Shown here piece after piece: positions 6,790 to 14,760 of a DNA stretch of 64,000 bases. The notes under the pieces were generated by a model, which was given only the letters and a program-made list of their open reading frames with translations, had not been told where the DNA came from and searched no databases. This DNA comes from Lachnospiraceae bacterium (GTDB taxonomy: Bacteria; Bacillota; Clostridia; Lachnospirales; Lachnospiraceae), in assembly GCA_017453065.1 (NCBI GenBank), contig JAFTKW010000004.1, forward strand, positions 62,001 to 126,000, read 5' to 3'. Made by a program: the position numbers and the translations under genes. Position 1 is the first letter of the stretch; every line of letters begins with the position of its first letter.

Positions 6790-9276
6790 ATGGATATAAG
6801 AAGCATATTAGCAGAATACGATGAAATGTTTGGCAAAGTTCCTTTGCCACAGATAGAAGAATTTTTATATGGAAAAATATGCGAAGCAGTACAGGTAGGA
6901 GACGATGGCGCAATCATTACACTTCTCAATGAGATGATTGGCTTGTGCCGTGATACCTCACAAAAAGAAAAAGCCCTTGCCTATGCGGAGCAGCTGAAAA
7001 ACTTACTGGATAGGATGGACCTTGCAGGGACAGAAAGCTATGCCACCTCTATGCAAAACATAGCCAATGCATATAGAGCATTTGGACTGTGGGATGAGGC
7101 ACTTAAATCCTTTGAATTAATAGAAAAAACCTATCAGCAGTATCTTGAGAAAGATAATATATTGTGGCCTAGTTTGTACAACAACTGGGGGCTTTTATAT
7201 CAGGAACAGCAGGAGCATGAAAAAGCGGTACAGACTTTGAAAAAGGCTCTTTCTCTGATTGAGCAGATTGCGGGAACAGAGATTAAGCAGGCAATTACCA
7301 AAGGGAATCTGGCAAACTCCTTGTTGCAGTTATGCAAGGAAAGACACAAAAAGGGAGCAGACGTCGAGCCAGAACTTGCAGAAGCCTATAACCACATCAG
7401 ACAGGCACTAGATATTTATGAGGCGGATGGTGAAAGAGATTTTCACTATGGGGCAGCATTGGCCGCTATGGGTGATTATCTGGTAGCCAAGCAGACGTAT
7501 CTGCCAAAGGAATCTATGGATTTATGGAAGAAAGCCCAAGACTATTATAAAAAAGGCTTGGTAGAAATCCTCATTCGTACTGGAATTACAGAAGGTTATC
7601 AGCGTGTGCTTGAAAAATATAAGATGACGGAAGAAAAGATTGCGGCGCTTTCGTCTAATCTCTGGGTAAGTAATTTGCAGCGCAGCAAAGAGTTTTACTT
7701 GAAATTTGGCGTTTCTATGATTCATGAAAAGTTCTCTCAGTATGAGGACCGTATCACAGTAGGTCTGGTAGGCGAAGGCTCAGACTGCTTTGGCTTTGAC
7801 GATGAGATATCCACAGATCATGACTATGAAGTGGGCTTTTGCATGTGGCTTACCGCGGAAGACTATAAAAAGATAGGGCAGGAACTGCAAGATGCCTATA
7901 AGAAGTTAGTAAAAGAGCATGTGCTGGAAAAAGAGAAGGATAATCTAACTGAAAAAGGAAGTCACAATTCCCGACAAAAAAGTAATAACAACCTTCATGG
8001 CAGAAGAGGCGTATTTGAAATTTCGTCATTTTATCAAGAAAGTATCTTGAAGCAGCAGTATACTAAGGTAGAAGAGTCTAAACTAGCAGAACTGGTAAAC
8101 GGTGAGGTTTTCCGAGATGACTTAGGCCTTTTTACAGCGGAAAGAGAAAAATTATTAAGCTATTATCCAGAGGAAATCTGGCGAAGGAAGTTGGCAACCT
8201 TACTCCATGAGTTTGCACAGTTCGGGCAGAGTAATTACGCTCGCATGATGGCACGAGAAGACTATGTAACTGCCACTCTTTGCATAAGTAAAACTATAGA
8301 GAGCGCAATGGATATTGCGTATGTACTTCTAAGAAAGTATGCTCCTTACTATAAATGGAAGCGCAAAGGGTTGGAGAGCATAGCAAAGGGCAGGAAGGAT
8401 GCACTGCGGAAGGGCGGTGCTAGCGAATTGCAAATCAGCGACAGCTTTATCAGACCCCTTCTATGGGTTTGCGAGGAACTTGCGCAGCTACCTTGTCAAA
8501 AGAAAGCATGGAAAGATGTTCCATACGATGCAACGCAGCTAAATATTAATGACAAGGCGGTAGTGCTTGTTGAACTGCTAGCAAAACTTCTTTTGAAGGA
8601 GATGATGGAGCAAAATCTAGTAAGGGGCAAAGATACCTTTTTGGAGGTTTATATGACACAGATATTGGAAGAAAAGAAGAATCTGGTAGACCAAATCGTA
8701 CAGCTAGAATGGCAGCAGTTCGACAAGGTAAAGAACGAGGGCGGAAGAGCAGATTGTCAAGATAACTTTCCAACTTTTTCAATCATGCGGAAGAGTCAGT
8801 ATCTAACCTGGGATGAGCAGTTGCTTCGAAGCTACCTGACAGATCTTGAAAGAGCCCAGAGAGATGGCTGGAATTTGATTACTGAAAAATACGCTCGTAT
8901 GATGAAGAGTACCGCTCCTGAGAAGTATGCAGAGATGGAAAAAGATTTGCCTGTTCGAAGCGCAGAGCGTCAGGCGATAGCAGAAGAAATCATCAAGATT
9001 CAAGTGGCGTGGATGGAGGAATTTGCGAGCAAGTATCCCAAGATGGCAGGCAATGCCAGAAGTATTCACACTTACGAGGACACTGCTTTCAACACCTCTT
9101 ATGAAACCTATCTTAGAGGGGAACTTGGAACCTATAGCGAAGAGACATTCGTGCTCTATGGCAGGTTTATTACAGAACTTTTGAAAACGGGAATCAATCT
9201 GGCGTATGAAACTATGAGCCAGACAGCGAGACTGTACGGCTACAAATCTGTGGAGGATGCAGAAAACAGATTGTAG
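6790..9276 (+). CDS. TPR protein with DUF4037 nucleotidyltransferase-like domain
   Basis: 828 residues. About 40-220 are tetratricopeptide-like helical repeats (SLYNNWGLLYQEQQEHEKAV is typical). About 290-560 is a DUF4037-type domain with a minimal nucleotidyltransferase signature: GEGSDCF at 328-334 followed by D338 and D343-H-D345, the pattern of the metal-binding carboxylates. The rest is alpha-helical with no family I recognise. It has no signal peptide or membrane helix, so it is cytoplasmic. TAGGAG precedes the ATG. A HAD protein follows after 41 bases, probably in the same transcript. The substrate is unknown; the TPR part could recruit a protein or peptide to be nucleotidylated. Confidence 0.7.
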   Translation: MDIRSILAEYDEMFGKVPLPQIEEFLYGKICEAVQVGDDGAIITLLNEMIGLCRDTSQKEKALAYAEQLKNLLDRMDLAGTESYATSMQNIANAYRAFGLWDEALKSFELIEKTYQQYLEKDNILWPSLYNNWGLLYQEQQEHEKAVQTLKKALSLIEQIAGTEIKQAITKGNLANSLLQLCKERHKKGADVEPELAEAYNHIRQALDIYEADGERDFHYGAALAAMGDYLVAKQTYLPKESMDLWKKAQDYYKKGLVEILIRTGITEGYQRVLEKYKMTEEKIAALSSNLWVSNLQRSKEFYLKFGVSMIHEKFSQYEDRITVGLVGEGSDCFGFDDEISTDHDYEVGFCMWLTAEDYKKIGQELQDAYKKLVKEHVLEKEKDNLTEKGSHNSRQKSNNNLHGRRGVFEISSFYQESILKQQYTKVEESKLAELVNGEVFRDDLGLFTAEREKLLSYYPEEIWRRKLATLLHEFAQFGQSNYARMMAREDYVTATLCISKTIESAMDIAYVLLRKYAPYYKWKRKGLESIAKGRKDALRKGGASELQISDSFIRPLLWVCEELAQLPCQKKAWKDVPYDATQLNINDKAVVLVELLAKLLLKEMMEQNLVRGKDTFLEVYMTQILEEKKNLVDQIVQLEWQQFDKVKNEGGRADCQDNFPTFSIMRKSQYLTWDEQLLRSYLTDLERAQRDGWNLITEKYARMMKSTAPEKYAEMEKDLPVRSAERQAIAEEIIKIQVAWMEEFASKYPKMAGNARSIHTYEDTAFNTSYETYLRGELGTYSEETFVLYGRFITELLKTGINLAYETMSQTARLYGYKSVEDAENRL

Positions 9277-9317
9277 GAGAGAATGGGGTTTGCGTTAAAA
9301 ACGAGGGGGATTTTGGC

Positions 9318-10046
9318 ATGACACAAAAGATTAAGAAACCGAAAATGATTTTGTTTGACTATGGTCAAACCTTGGGGAATGAAACCTTTAGCGGGATTAG
9401 AGGTACGGAAGCCGTACTGAAATATGCAATCCAAAATAAGTACAACTTGACACCCCAGCAGGTGCAGGATGAAGCAGAAGCCATCAACCAGGAACTTGGT
9501 AGATTTGATCCATTAAAGAGACATCAGATGCAGGTAGAAATACCCAATTACATGTTTACATCCTATCTTTATCAGTCCTTAGGGATTCAGTTAGCGCTAT
9601 CTTCCAAGGAGATAGATAAGGTGTTTTGGGATGCTGCAGCACCTGCGGTGCCAACAGAGGGAATCGAAGACTTTTTGGAATTCTTGCATCAGCAGGGGAT
9701 TCGCACTGGGGTCATCAGCAATATTACCTATGATGGGGATATCGTAAAAGAGCGTATTAACAACTTGCTGCCAAATCACCATTTTGAGTTTATTATTGCC
9801 ACTAGCGATTATTTGTTTCGAAAGCCCAACAAGAGGATATTCCTGTTTGCTTTAGAAAAAGCACAGCTAGAGCCAGGGGATGTTTGGTACGTTGGGGATC
9901 AGTATGAGGCAGACGTGGTGGGCTCCTCAGGCGCAGGCCTTTTTCCTGTGTGGTATCAGGGGGCAATAGATTTGCCATTCACACCAAAGGAAGATGTGCT
10001 AACCATTCAAAGTTGGGCGCAGCTACAAGGACTTCTGGAGGATTAA
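9318..10046 (+). CDS. HAD-superfamily protein with altered motif I
   Basis: 242 residues with a Rossmann-like HAD layout: motif I FDYGQTL at 13-19, motif II ISN near 135, motif III FRKPNK near 170 and motif IV WYVGDQYEAD near 195. Motif I keeps the nucleophile Asp14, but the usual second Asp (DxD) is Gly16. Classic phosphatases use that Asp as general acid/base, so the chemistry may be slower, altered or absent. GGGGGA-like ribosome site before the ATG. It follows the DUF4037 gene closely and is probably co-expressed, so the pair may act on a shared substrate. Confidence 0.8.
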   Translation: MTQKIKKPKMILFDYGQTLGNETFSGIRGTEAVLKYAIQNKYNLTPQQVQDEAEAINQELGRFDPLKRHQMQVEIPNYMFTSYLYQSLGIQLALSSKEIDKVFWDAAAPAVPTEGIEDFLEFLHQQGIRTGVISNITYDGDIVKERINNLLPNHHFEFIIATSDYLFRKPNKRIFLFALEKAQLEPGDVWYVGDQYEADVVGSSGAGLFPVWYQGAIDLPFTPKEDVLTIQSWAQLQGLLED

Positions 10047-10086
10047 GGACCAATCCTTTGGAGAGCATTATGCCAAATTTTTTATA

Positions 10087-10115
10087 TTTACAAAAGGAAA
10101 AAATCGTGCCATAAT
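10087..10115 (+). promoter_or_regulatory. Promoter of the preQ1-regulated transporter gene
   Basis: TTTACA (10087-10092), 17 bases, CATAAT (10110-10115). Transcription would begin just before the riboswitch aptamer. Confidence 0.75.
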
Positions 10116-10128
10116 ATCAAAGCAATAC

Positions 10129-10169
10129 AGACAGTTCGAAACCATCCTGTCTTTAAACAAAACTATGGG
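10129..10169 (+). promoter_or_regulatory. preQ1-I riboswitch aptamer
   Basis: The stem AGACAG / CTGTCT (10129-10134, 10147-10152) closes a 12-base loop. It is followed by the A-rich tail TTAAACAAAACTATGGG, close to known class-I preQ1 aptamers. CCAU in the loop (10142-10145) pairs with AUGG in the tail (10165-10168) to make the pseudoknot. Tail bases 10163-10170 can instead pair with 10192-10199 (7 of 8 positions) and open the following terminator. So ligand should turn the gene off. It sits upstream of a queuosine-precursor transporter, which fits the ligand. Confidence 0.9.
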
Positions 10170-10189
10170 CAAGTATCTACAGAGAAAGT

Positions 10190-10212
10190 GCGCCCCTAGT
10201 GGGCGCTTTTTT
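10190..10212 (+). terminator. Riboswitch-controlled terminator
   Basis: GCGCCC / GGGCGC stem (10190-10195, 10201-10206) with a CTAGT loop and a T6 tract. Its upstream arm is the partner of the preQ1 aptamer tail in the alternative fold. Confidence 0.88.
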
Positions 10213-10281
10213 GTTTTATAGGGTTTACTATGAAGCAAAACACTCCGCAGAGAGTTTGTCCTCGGAAAGGAAATAAAAGAA

Positions 10282-10989
10282 ATGAAAAATGAATTGTTGC
10301 TATTGGGTTCTGTGATTTTAATCTACGGAACAGTGTTGGTGGCGTATCGTTTGTTTCGCAAGAATGGTCTATATGTAATGACAGCCATCGCTACGATTCT
10401 TGCCAACATTGAAGTGCTACTCTTGGTAGATGGCTTTGGCATGGAGCAGACGCTTGGAAACGTTATGTTTGCATCCACATATTTGATCACTGACATTCTT
10501 AGTGAAAATGAAGGCAAAAAGGAAGCAACCAAAGCAGTGTGGCTTGGCGTGTTTACTTCTGTAGTGATGCTACTGTTTACCCAGTATTGGATGCTATATG
10601 AGCCTGCTTCAACGGATTGGGCGTCTGAACATATCCGCGCAATCTTTAGCACTACACCACGTTTACTGTTGGCAAGCTTTTTAGGATACATTGTGTCTCA
10701 AAGATTTGATGTATGGCTGTATCACAAACTGTGGGATTATACCACCAAAAAGACAGGAGAGCGCAAGGGCTTTCTCTGGCTTCGCAATAATCTAGCAACT
10801 TTGATTTCGCAGATTGTCAATACGGTGATTTTTACCACAGTTGCGTTTGCGGGCTGGTATGATACTAAGACCCTTTTGTCTGTCATGATGTCTAGCTATG
10901 TGGTTTACATTTTCACAAGCCTTTTAGACACACCAGCCGTATACCTTGCAAGATGGATGAAAAGAAATGGTAAAATAAGAGAATCCTAA
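10282..10989 (+). CDS. Queuosine precursor transporter (YhhQ/DUF165 family)
   Basis: 235 residues, strongly hydrophobic with about six membrane helices. It has family blocks such as ASTYLITDILSE near 73-84, NNLATLISQIVNT near 167-180 and DTPAVYLARW near the C terminus. YhhQ-type transporters import preQ0/preQ1 (or queuine) for queuosine modification of tRNA. The preQ1-I riboswitch in the leader supports this independently. AAAGGAAAT precedes the ATG. The next gene begins 80 bases downstream behind a hairpin. Confidence 0.92.
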   Translation: MKNELLLLGSVILIYGTVLVAYRLFRKNGLYVMTAIATILANIEVLLLVDGFGMEQTLGNVMFASTYLITDILSENEGKKEATKAVWLGVFTSVVMLLFTQYWMLYEPASTDWASEHIRAIFSTTPRLLLASFLGYIVSQRFDVWLYHKLWDYTTKKTGERKGFLWLRNNLATLISQIVNTVIFTTVAFAGWYDTKTLLSVMMSSYVVYIFTSLLDTPAVYLARWMKRNGKIRES

Positions 10990-11037
10990 GAAAACCCAAA
11001 AGGTTTGTTAATAAGAAAATAAGAAGTTTTGGCTATG

Positions 11038-11069
11038 ATACTCCTATCAATGCAGATAGGAGTATTTTT
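11038..11069 (+). terminator. Terminator-like hairpin that also covers the next ribosome site
   Basis: Perfect 11-bp stem ATACTCCTATC / GATAGGAGTAT with a six-base loop and T5. The 3' arm contains AGGAG (11058-11062), the only ribosome site for the ATG at 11070. Confidence 0.8.
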
Positions 11070-11855
11070 ATGAGGAAAAAGCAGAGCAGAAAGATTTTAA
11101 GAAGTTTGCTGACGGAGTTGGTACTGGTTACGTTTTTACTTATTTTGATTGCAGCAGGTGTGAAACTATACGATGCGGTGAAGCAGGGGGATAGCGGGCT
11201 GGTTGCGGTAGCAGATGGCGGGCAAAAGGAGAATGGGGAGATTCCAAAGGAGTTGCTTGCCTTGGCAGAGGAAAACCCGGAAATAAAAGACTTTGTCATG
11301 AGTTATCCTCAAAAAAAGGATAAGGAATTTGAAATAGATTTAAGTGAGTACAAGGATTGTGATGAAGTTCCGCTTTTTTTACAGTGGGACGAGCGCTGGG
11401 GGTATTCCTATTATGGAGATAATGTGATGGGAATATCTGGATGTGGGCCGACTTGCCTTTCTATGGTGTGTGTATATTTGCTAGGTGATGTCGACCTGCA
11501 CCCCAGATACGTGGCTGAGTTTAGCGAAGAAAAAGGATATTATGTATCGGGTAGTGGCAGTTCATGGTCTCTTATCTTTGAGGGGGGAAAAGAACTTGGA
11601 CTTGATGTGACGGAGATTACGCCAGATGAAGATAGGGTTATGCGTAATTTAGAACTGGGAAATCCTATCATCTGTTCCATGAGACCAGGGGATTTTACAT
11701 CCACAGGACATTTTGTTGTGCTGGTAGGATGTGAGGATGGAAAAATCAAGATTAATGATCCAAATAGTATGATTCGTTCAGAGCAACTATGGAATTTTGA
11801 AGACATCAAATATCAGATTAAGAATTTGTGGGTATGCCGCAAAGGGGAGAATTGA
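11070..11855 (+). CDS. Membrane-anchored C39-like cysteine peptidase
   Basis: 261 residues. One membrane helix at about 13-32 and a linker precede a papain-like C39_2 domain (about 95-258). The catalytic set is visible: Cys125 in SGCGPTC, His in TGHFVV near 213 and Asp in INDPN. It should be an extracytoplasmic, membrane-tethered cysteine peptidase; no ABC-transporter partner or bacteriocin precursor is next to it, so its substrate is unknown. No alternative ATG exists before the membrane helix, so the start is forced onto the hairpin-buried AGGAG. It ends at its own terminator before blaI. Confidence 0.85.
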   Translation: MRKKQSRKILRSLLTELVLVTFLLILIAAGVKLYDAVKQGDSGLVAVADGGQKENGEIPKELLALAEENPEIKDFVMSYPQKKDKEFEIDLSEYKDCDEVPLFLQWDERWGYSYYGDNVMGISGCGPTCLSMVCVYLLGDVDLHPRYVAEFSEEKGYYVSGSGSSWSLIFEGGKELGLDVTEITPDEDRVMRNLELGNPIICSMRPGDFTSTGHFVVLVGCEDGKIKINDPNSMIRSEQLWNFEDIKYQIKNLWVCRKGEN

Positions 11856-11864
11856 TTGGCGTGA

Positions 11865-11893
11865 AAACTCGGGAAAATATTCCTGAGTTTTTT
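11865..11893 (+). terminator. Intrinsic terminator
   Basis: Stem AAACTCGGGAA / TTCCTGAGTTT (one G-U) with an AATA loop and T6, just after the C39-like gene. Confidence 0.88.
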
Positions 11894-11894
11894 C

Positions 11895-11923
11895 TTGACA
11901 AAAGTGTCTATAGCCTATAGACT
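11895..11923 (+). promoter_or_regulatory. Promoter of the blaI-blaR-type operon
   Basis: TTGACA (11895-11900), 17 bases, TAGACT (11918-11923). A palindromic operator fills the spacer and -10. Confidence 0.75.
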
Positions 11924-11947
11924 AAAATTGTCTACAAGAAGTAGACA
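11906..11947 (+). promoter_or_regulatory. Two BlaI-type operators
   Basis: O1 is GTCTATAG-C-CTATAGAC (11906-11922, perfect). O2 is TGTCTAC-AAGAA-GTAGACA (11929-11947, perfect arms). Both share GTCTA...TAGAC with centres about 24 bases apart. O1 overlaps the promoter and O2 the start region, as expected for autorepression by a BlaI/MecI dimer. Confidence 0.8.
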
Positions 11948-12014
11948 GTGTAAAGTAGATGAAAGTATGGGGACTACTTTTAGAATGCAAAGATAGAAGG
12001 CAAGGAGAATTGAT

Positions 12015-12386
12015 ATGGGAGAAATGAAATTAGGAGCGGTGGAGTCCAAATTTGCAGATATCATCTGGAAAAACGCGCCGTTAACAACTAGAGAATTGGT
12101 AGATATTTGTGACAAGGAATTAGGATGGAAACGCACCACTACATATACCGTTCTAAAAAAACTTTGTGAGAGAGGTATTTTCCAGACAGAGGACAGCGTG
12201 GTGACTGTCAAAATGACTAAGGAAGAGTTTTTTCACAACGTTACCAAGGATTTTGTAGAAACCACATATGATGGATCTTTGCCAGCGTTTCTCGTGGGTT
12301 ATGCTTTTTCCAAGAAGTTTACCAAAAGTGAAGCAGACGAACTGAGACGCATTATTGATTCTTTTGAGGAGAAAGAGGATGAGTGA
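12015..12386 (+). CDS. BlaI/MecI/CopY-family repressor
   Basis: 123 residues. The N-terminal winged helix (about 1-75) has the family block LGAVESKFADIIW and the recognition helix region GWKRTTTYTVLKKL. The C-terminal dimerisation part (about 80-120) carries the segment cleaved in family members. It probably represses its own operon through the two inverted repeats at 11906-11947. AAGGAG lies seven bases before the ATG. Its last codons overlap the start of the BlaR-type gene by eight bases, so the two are translationally coupled. Confidence 0.92.
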   Translation: MGEMKLGAVESKFADIIWKNAPLTTRELVDICDKELGWKRTTTYTVLKKLCERGIFQTEDSVVTVKMTKEEFFHNVTKDFVETTYDGSLPAFLVGYAFSKKFTKSEADELRRIIDSFEEKEDE

Positions 12387-14649
12387 TATTTTTCTTGCCA
12401 TTTTAAATATGAGTTTTTCGGCCAGCATCTTAATCTCTGTGATATTACTACTGCGAGTGGTACTTAAGAAGATGCCTAGATATATAGTTTGCGTTTTGTG
12501 GGCATTAGTTGCCGTCAGGCTGGTTTGCCCTTTTAACTTGGAAAGTGCTCTAAGTTTGGTACCTAGTGCAGAGCCAATACCTTCAGATATTGGATATATG
12601 AAAGAGCCAATGATCAATAGCGGCGTTCACTTTGTAGACGAAGCACTGAATCCTATCATTGTGGAAAGTTTTGCGCCGAAGACTGTGGTGAACAGTGTGA
12701 ATCCTATCCAACTTTGGATTGCAATAGGGGCCAATATTTGGATACTAGGAATGACTTTGATGTGCATTTATACGCTAATAAGTTATTTGCGTCTCCGCAA
12801 AAAAGTGAGCGCATCTGTTTGCAGGGAAGGCGATGTATATGTGTGTGATGACATTGATTCACCCTTTATCTTTGGAGTGCTGAAACCTCGAATTTATCTG
12901 CCCTCTTTTTTGAATGAGGAACAGATTGGTCATGTGCTTGCGCATGAGAATGCCCATCTAAAGAGACTGGATTATCTCTGGAAACCGTTGGGATTTCTGC
13001 TTTTAACTATCTATTGGTTCAATCCGTTGATGTGGATTTCTTATATTGCGCTTAGTAAAGATATCGAGCTTGCTTGTGATGAAAAAGTAGTGAAGACCAT
13101 GGGATTGCAAGACAAAAAGGCATACTCGCATACTCTCGTAGAGTGTAGTGTGTCCAGAAAAAGTATTTCAGCATGTCCAATAGCCTTTGGAGAAGTGGGG
13201 GTTAAGGACAGAGTGATAAGAGTGCTGAATTACAAAAAGCCATCTTTTTGGATATTGATGATTTCTGTTGTGGCAGTTTGCGTGGTGGCAGTGTGCTTTA
13301 TGACCAATCCTAAGGAGGAGACGGGAGCTAATTCGGGTGTTAAGCAGGATCAGTCTCAGGATATTGAGATTGGAAATGAGCAGACCGAACATCAGGACAA
13401 CACTGGTATACCAGAGCAAGTGGGTGGTCAGGGCCAGCCGGGGCCAGAGGAAAATGGCGATACAGGATATGCGCCAGAGTCTAATAATAGCAAAGAAAAT
13501 GAGGGAACTAGCAACATTGTAGACAGCGCTGAAATCGAAAGAGTCATAAACCGTGTTTGCGCTGCGAAGTTTTTTGGCGGGGCAATCCCTTTCGTGAATA
13601 AAGAGATAATGCCTACAGGAGACCAACTGTACTTTCTAGATGCGACTGAGGATGGAACCATTGAATTGTACGGAATTCATAGTGACGAGTATGGCTATTG
13701 TGGTTTGATGCTAAACTATATCATAGACGGCGAACCTAACTGGAATTACTATGTGGATATGAATTCCTGGATAGGTTATGAACTGCCAGATTTGGTTGAG
13801 ACAGAGGATGGGCTATTTCTGATATGTTGTGGTGCTGGTGGGAGCGGCTGTCACAATGACAAACTTTACTATCTTGAGGCCTATGAGACAGGAACCGTGT
13901 CGGCAGAAGAGATTACAGATATCATAGTGAGTCAGCTGTCGCAGGTAGCAGAAGTGCGCTTAGATGAGGCAGAAGAAAAAGTGCTGATTTATTCTAAGGA
14001 AGATGGGAAGGAAACTCTTGTTGGAAGCATACCGTTCACACCGGATCTAAAGAGAGAAGAGGTGGTTATTCTAAACGCAGGTTTTAACCTAAATCAGGTT
14101 AAGTTTGTAACAAGAGACGGCTTGCAGATGTCTGTGGGCGCTGGAGTGTTCGTGGAGGATGCCAACTTGCCAGAAGATGTGGTGTCTCTGCTTTTCAATA
14201 TCAACGCGTCAGATGATTCGGCTGGTCATTTTGTGGTAGATGGAACGAGGATTCATGTGATTCTTTGTGGAACAGAAGAAGCGCAGACGAGGAATGAAAC
14301 CGAAGAAAAAGACAAACTGGAAACAGAAATTCAATCCTTAATTGAGGAAGTGGAAGCGATTAAGATGTTACAAGAGCAGCTAATTCTTGCATATGAAAAC
14401 ACCTACGGCAAGTATATTCCATCAGATGTAGAGCCTGTGGGGGCTGTGGATGATTCAGTGTATCTGGCGTACACCATTCCAAGACTTCAGGTTAGCGAGG
14501 AAACAGATGAATATTATGTGATTCCTGTCATCTGGGATTTCCGCGTCTACAAAGAGACTGGGAAGATTACTAAGTATTACAATGGTATAGACCCATTGGA
14601 GACTGACTTCGACCCTATGGCAGAAGGAGCACTTGGGTTTGCTGGGTAA
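12379..14649 (+). CDS. BlaR1/MecR1-type M56 sensor protease with non-penicillin-binding sensor
   Basis: 756 residues. Residues 1-305 form the M56 membrane protease, with helices at about 8-28, 35-50, 112-135 and 288-306, a zinc motif HENAH at 189-193 and downstream ELACDE. Beyond the last helix a Pro/Gly/Glu-rich linker (about 310-375) leads to an external region of about 380 residues, ending with a coiled-coil stretch (about 645-680). That region lacks SxxK, SxN and KTG motifs, so it is not a beta-lactam sensor. By analogy, ligand binding outside would trigger cleavage of the BlaI-type repressor. GAGGAG lies seven bases before the ATG at 12379. Confidence 0.85.
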   Translation: MSDIFLAILNMSFSASILISVILLLRVVLKKMPRYIVCVLWALVAVRLVCPFNLESALSLVPSAEPIPSDIGYMKEPMINSGVHFVDEALNPIIVESFAPKTVVNSVNPIQLWIAIGANIWILGMTLMCIYTLISYLRLRKKVSASVCREGDVYVCDDIDSPFIFGVLKPRIYLPSFLNEEQIGHVLAHENAHLKRLDYLWKPLGFLLLTIYWFNPLMWISYIALSKDIELACDEKVVKTMGLQDKKAYSHTLVECSVSRKSISACPIAFGEVGVKDRVIRVLNYKKPSFWILMISVVAVCVVAVCFMTNPKEETGANSGVKQDQSQDIEIGNEQTEHQDNTGIPEQVGGQGQPGPEENGDTGYAPESNNSKENEGTSNIVDSAEIERVINRVCAAKFFGGAIPFVNKEIMPTGDQLYFLDATEDGTIELYGIHSDEYGYCGLMLNYIIDGEPNWNYYVDMNSWIGYELPDLVETEDGLFLICCGAGGSGCHNDKLYYLEAYETGTVSAEEITDIIVSQLSQVAEVRLDEAEEKVLIYSKEDGKETLVGSIPFTPDLKREEVVILNAGFNLNQVKFVTRDGLQMSVGAGVFVEDANLPEDVVSLLFNINASDDSAGHFVVDGTRIHVILCGTEEAQTRNETEEKDKLETEIQSLIEEVEAIKMLQEQLILAYENTYGKYIPSDVEPVGAVDDSVYLAYTIPRLQVSEETDEYYVIPVIWDFRVYKETGKITKYYNGIDPLETDFDPMAEGALGFAG

Positions 14650-14666
14650 GGGTAATATGCTATGAT

Positions 14667-14716
14667 AAGAGAATGAAAACACCGCAAAAGCGGAAAGGTT
14701 TTCATTCTCTTTTTTG
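14667..14716 (+). terminator. Intrinsic terminator
   Basis: Long stem AAGAGAATGAAAAC / GTTTTCATTCTCTT with an inner CCGC-AAAA-GCGG hairpin and T6, after the BlaR-type gene. Confidence 0.88.
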
Positions 14717-14760
14717 TTATGTTATGTGTGTAGCTACAATACAAAGAAAGGAGCAGGAAC

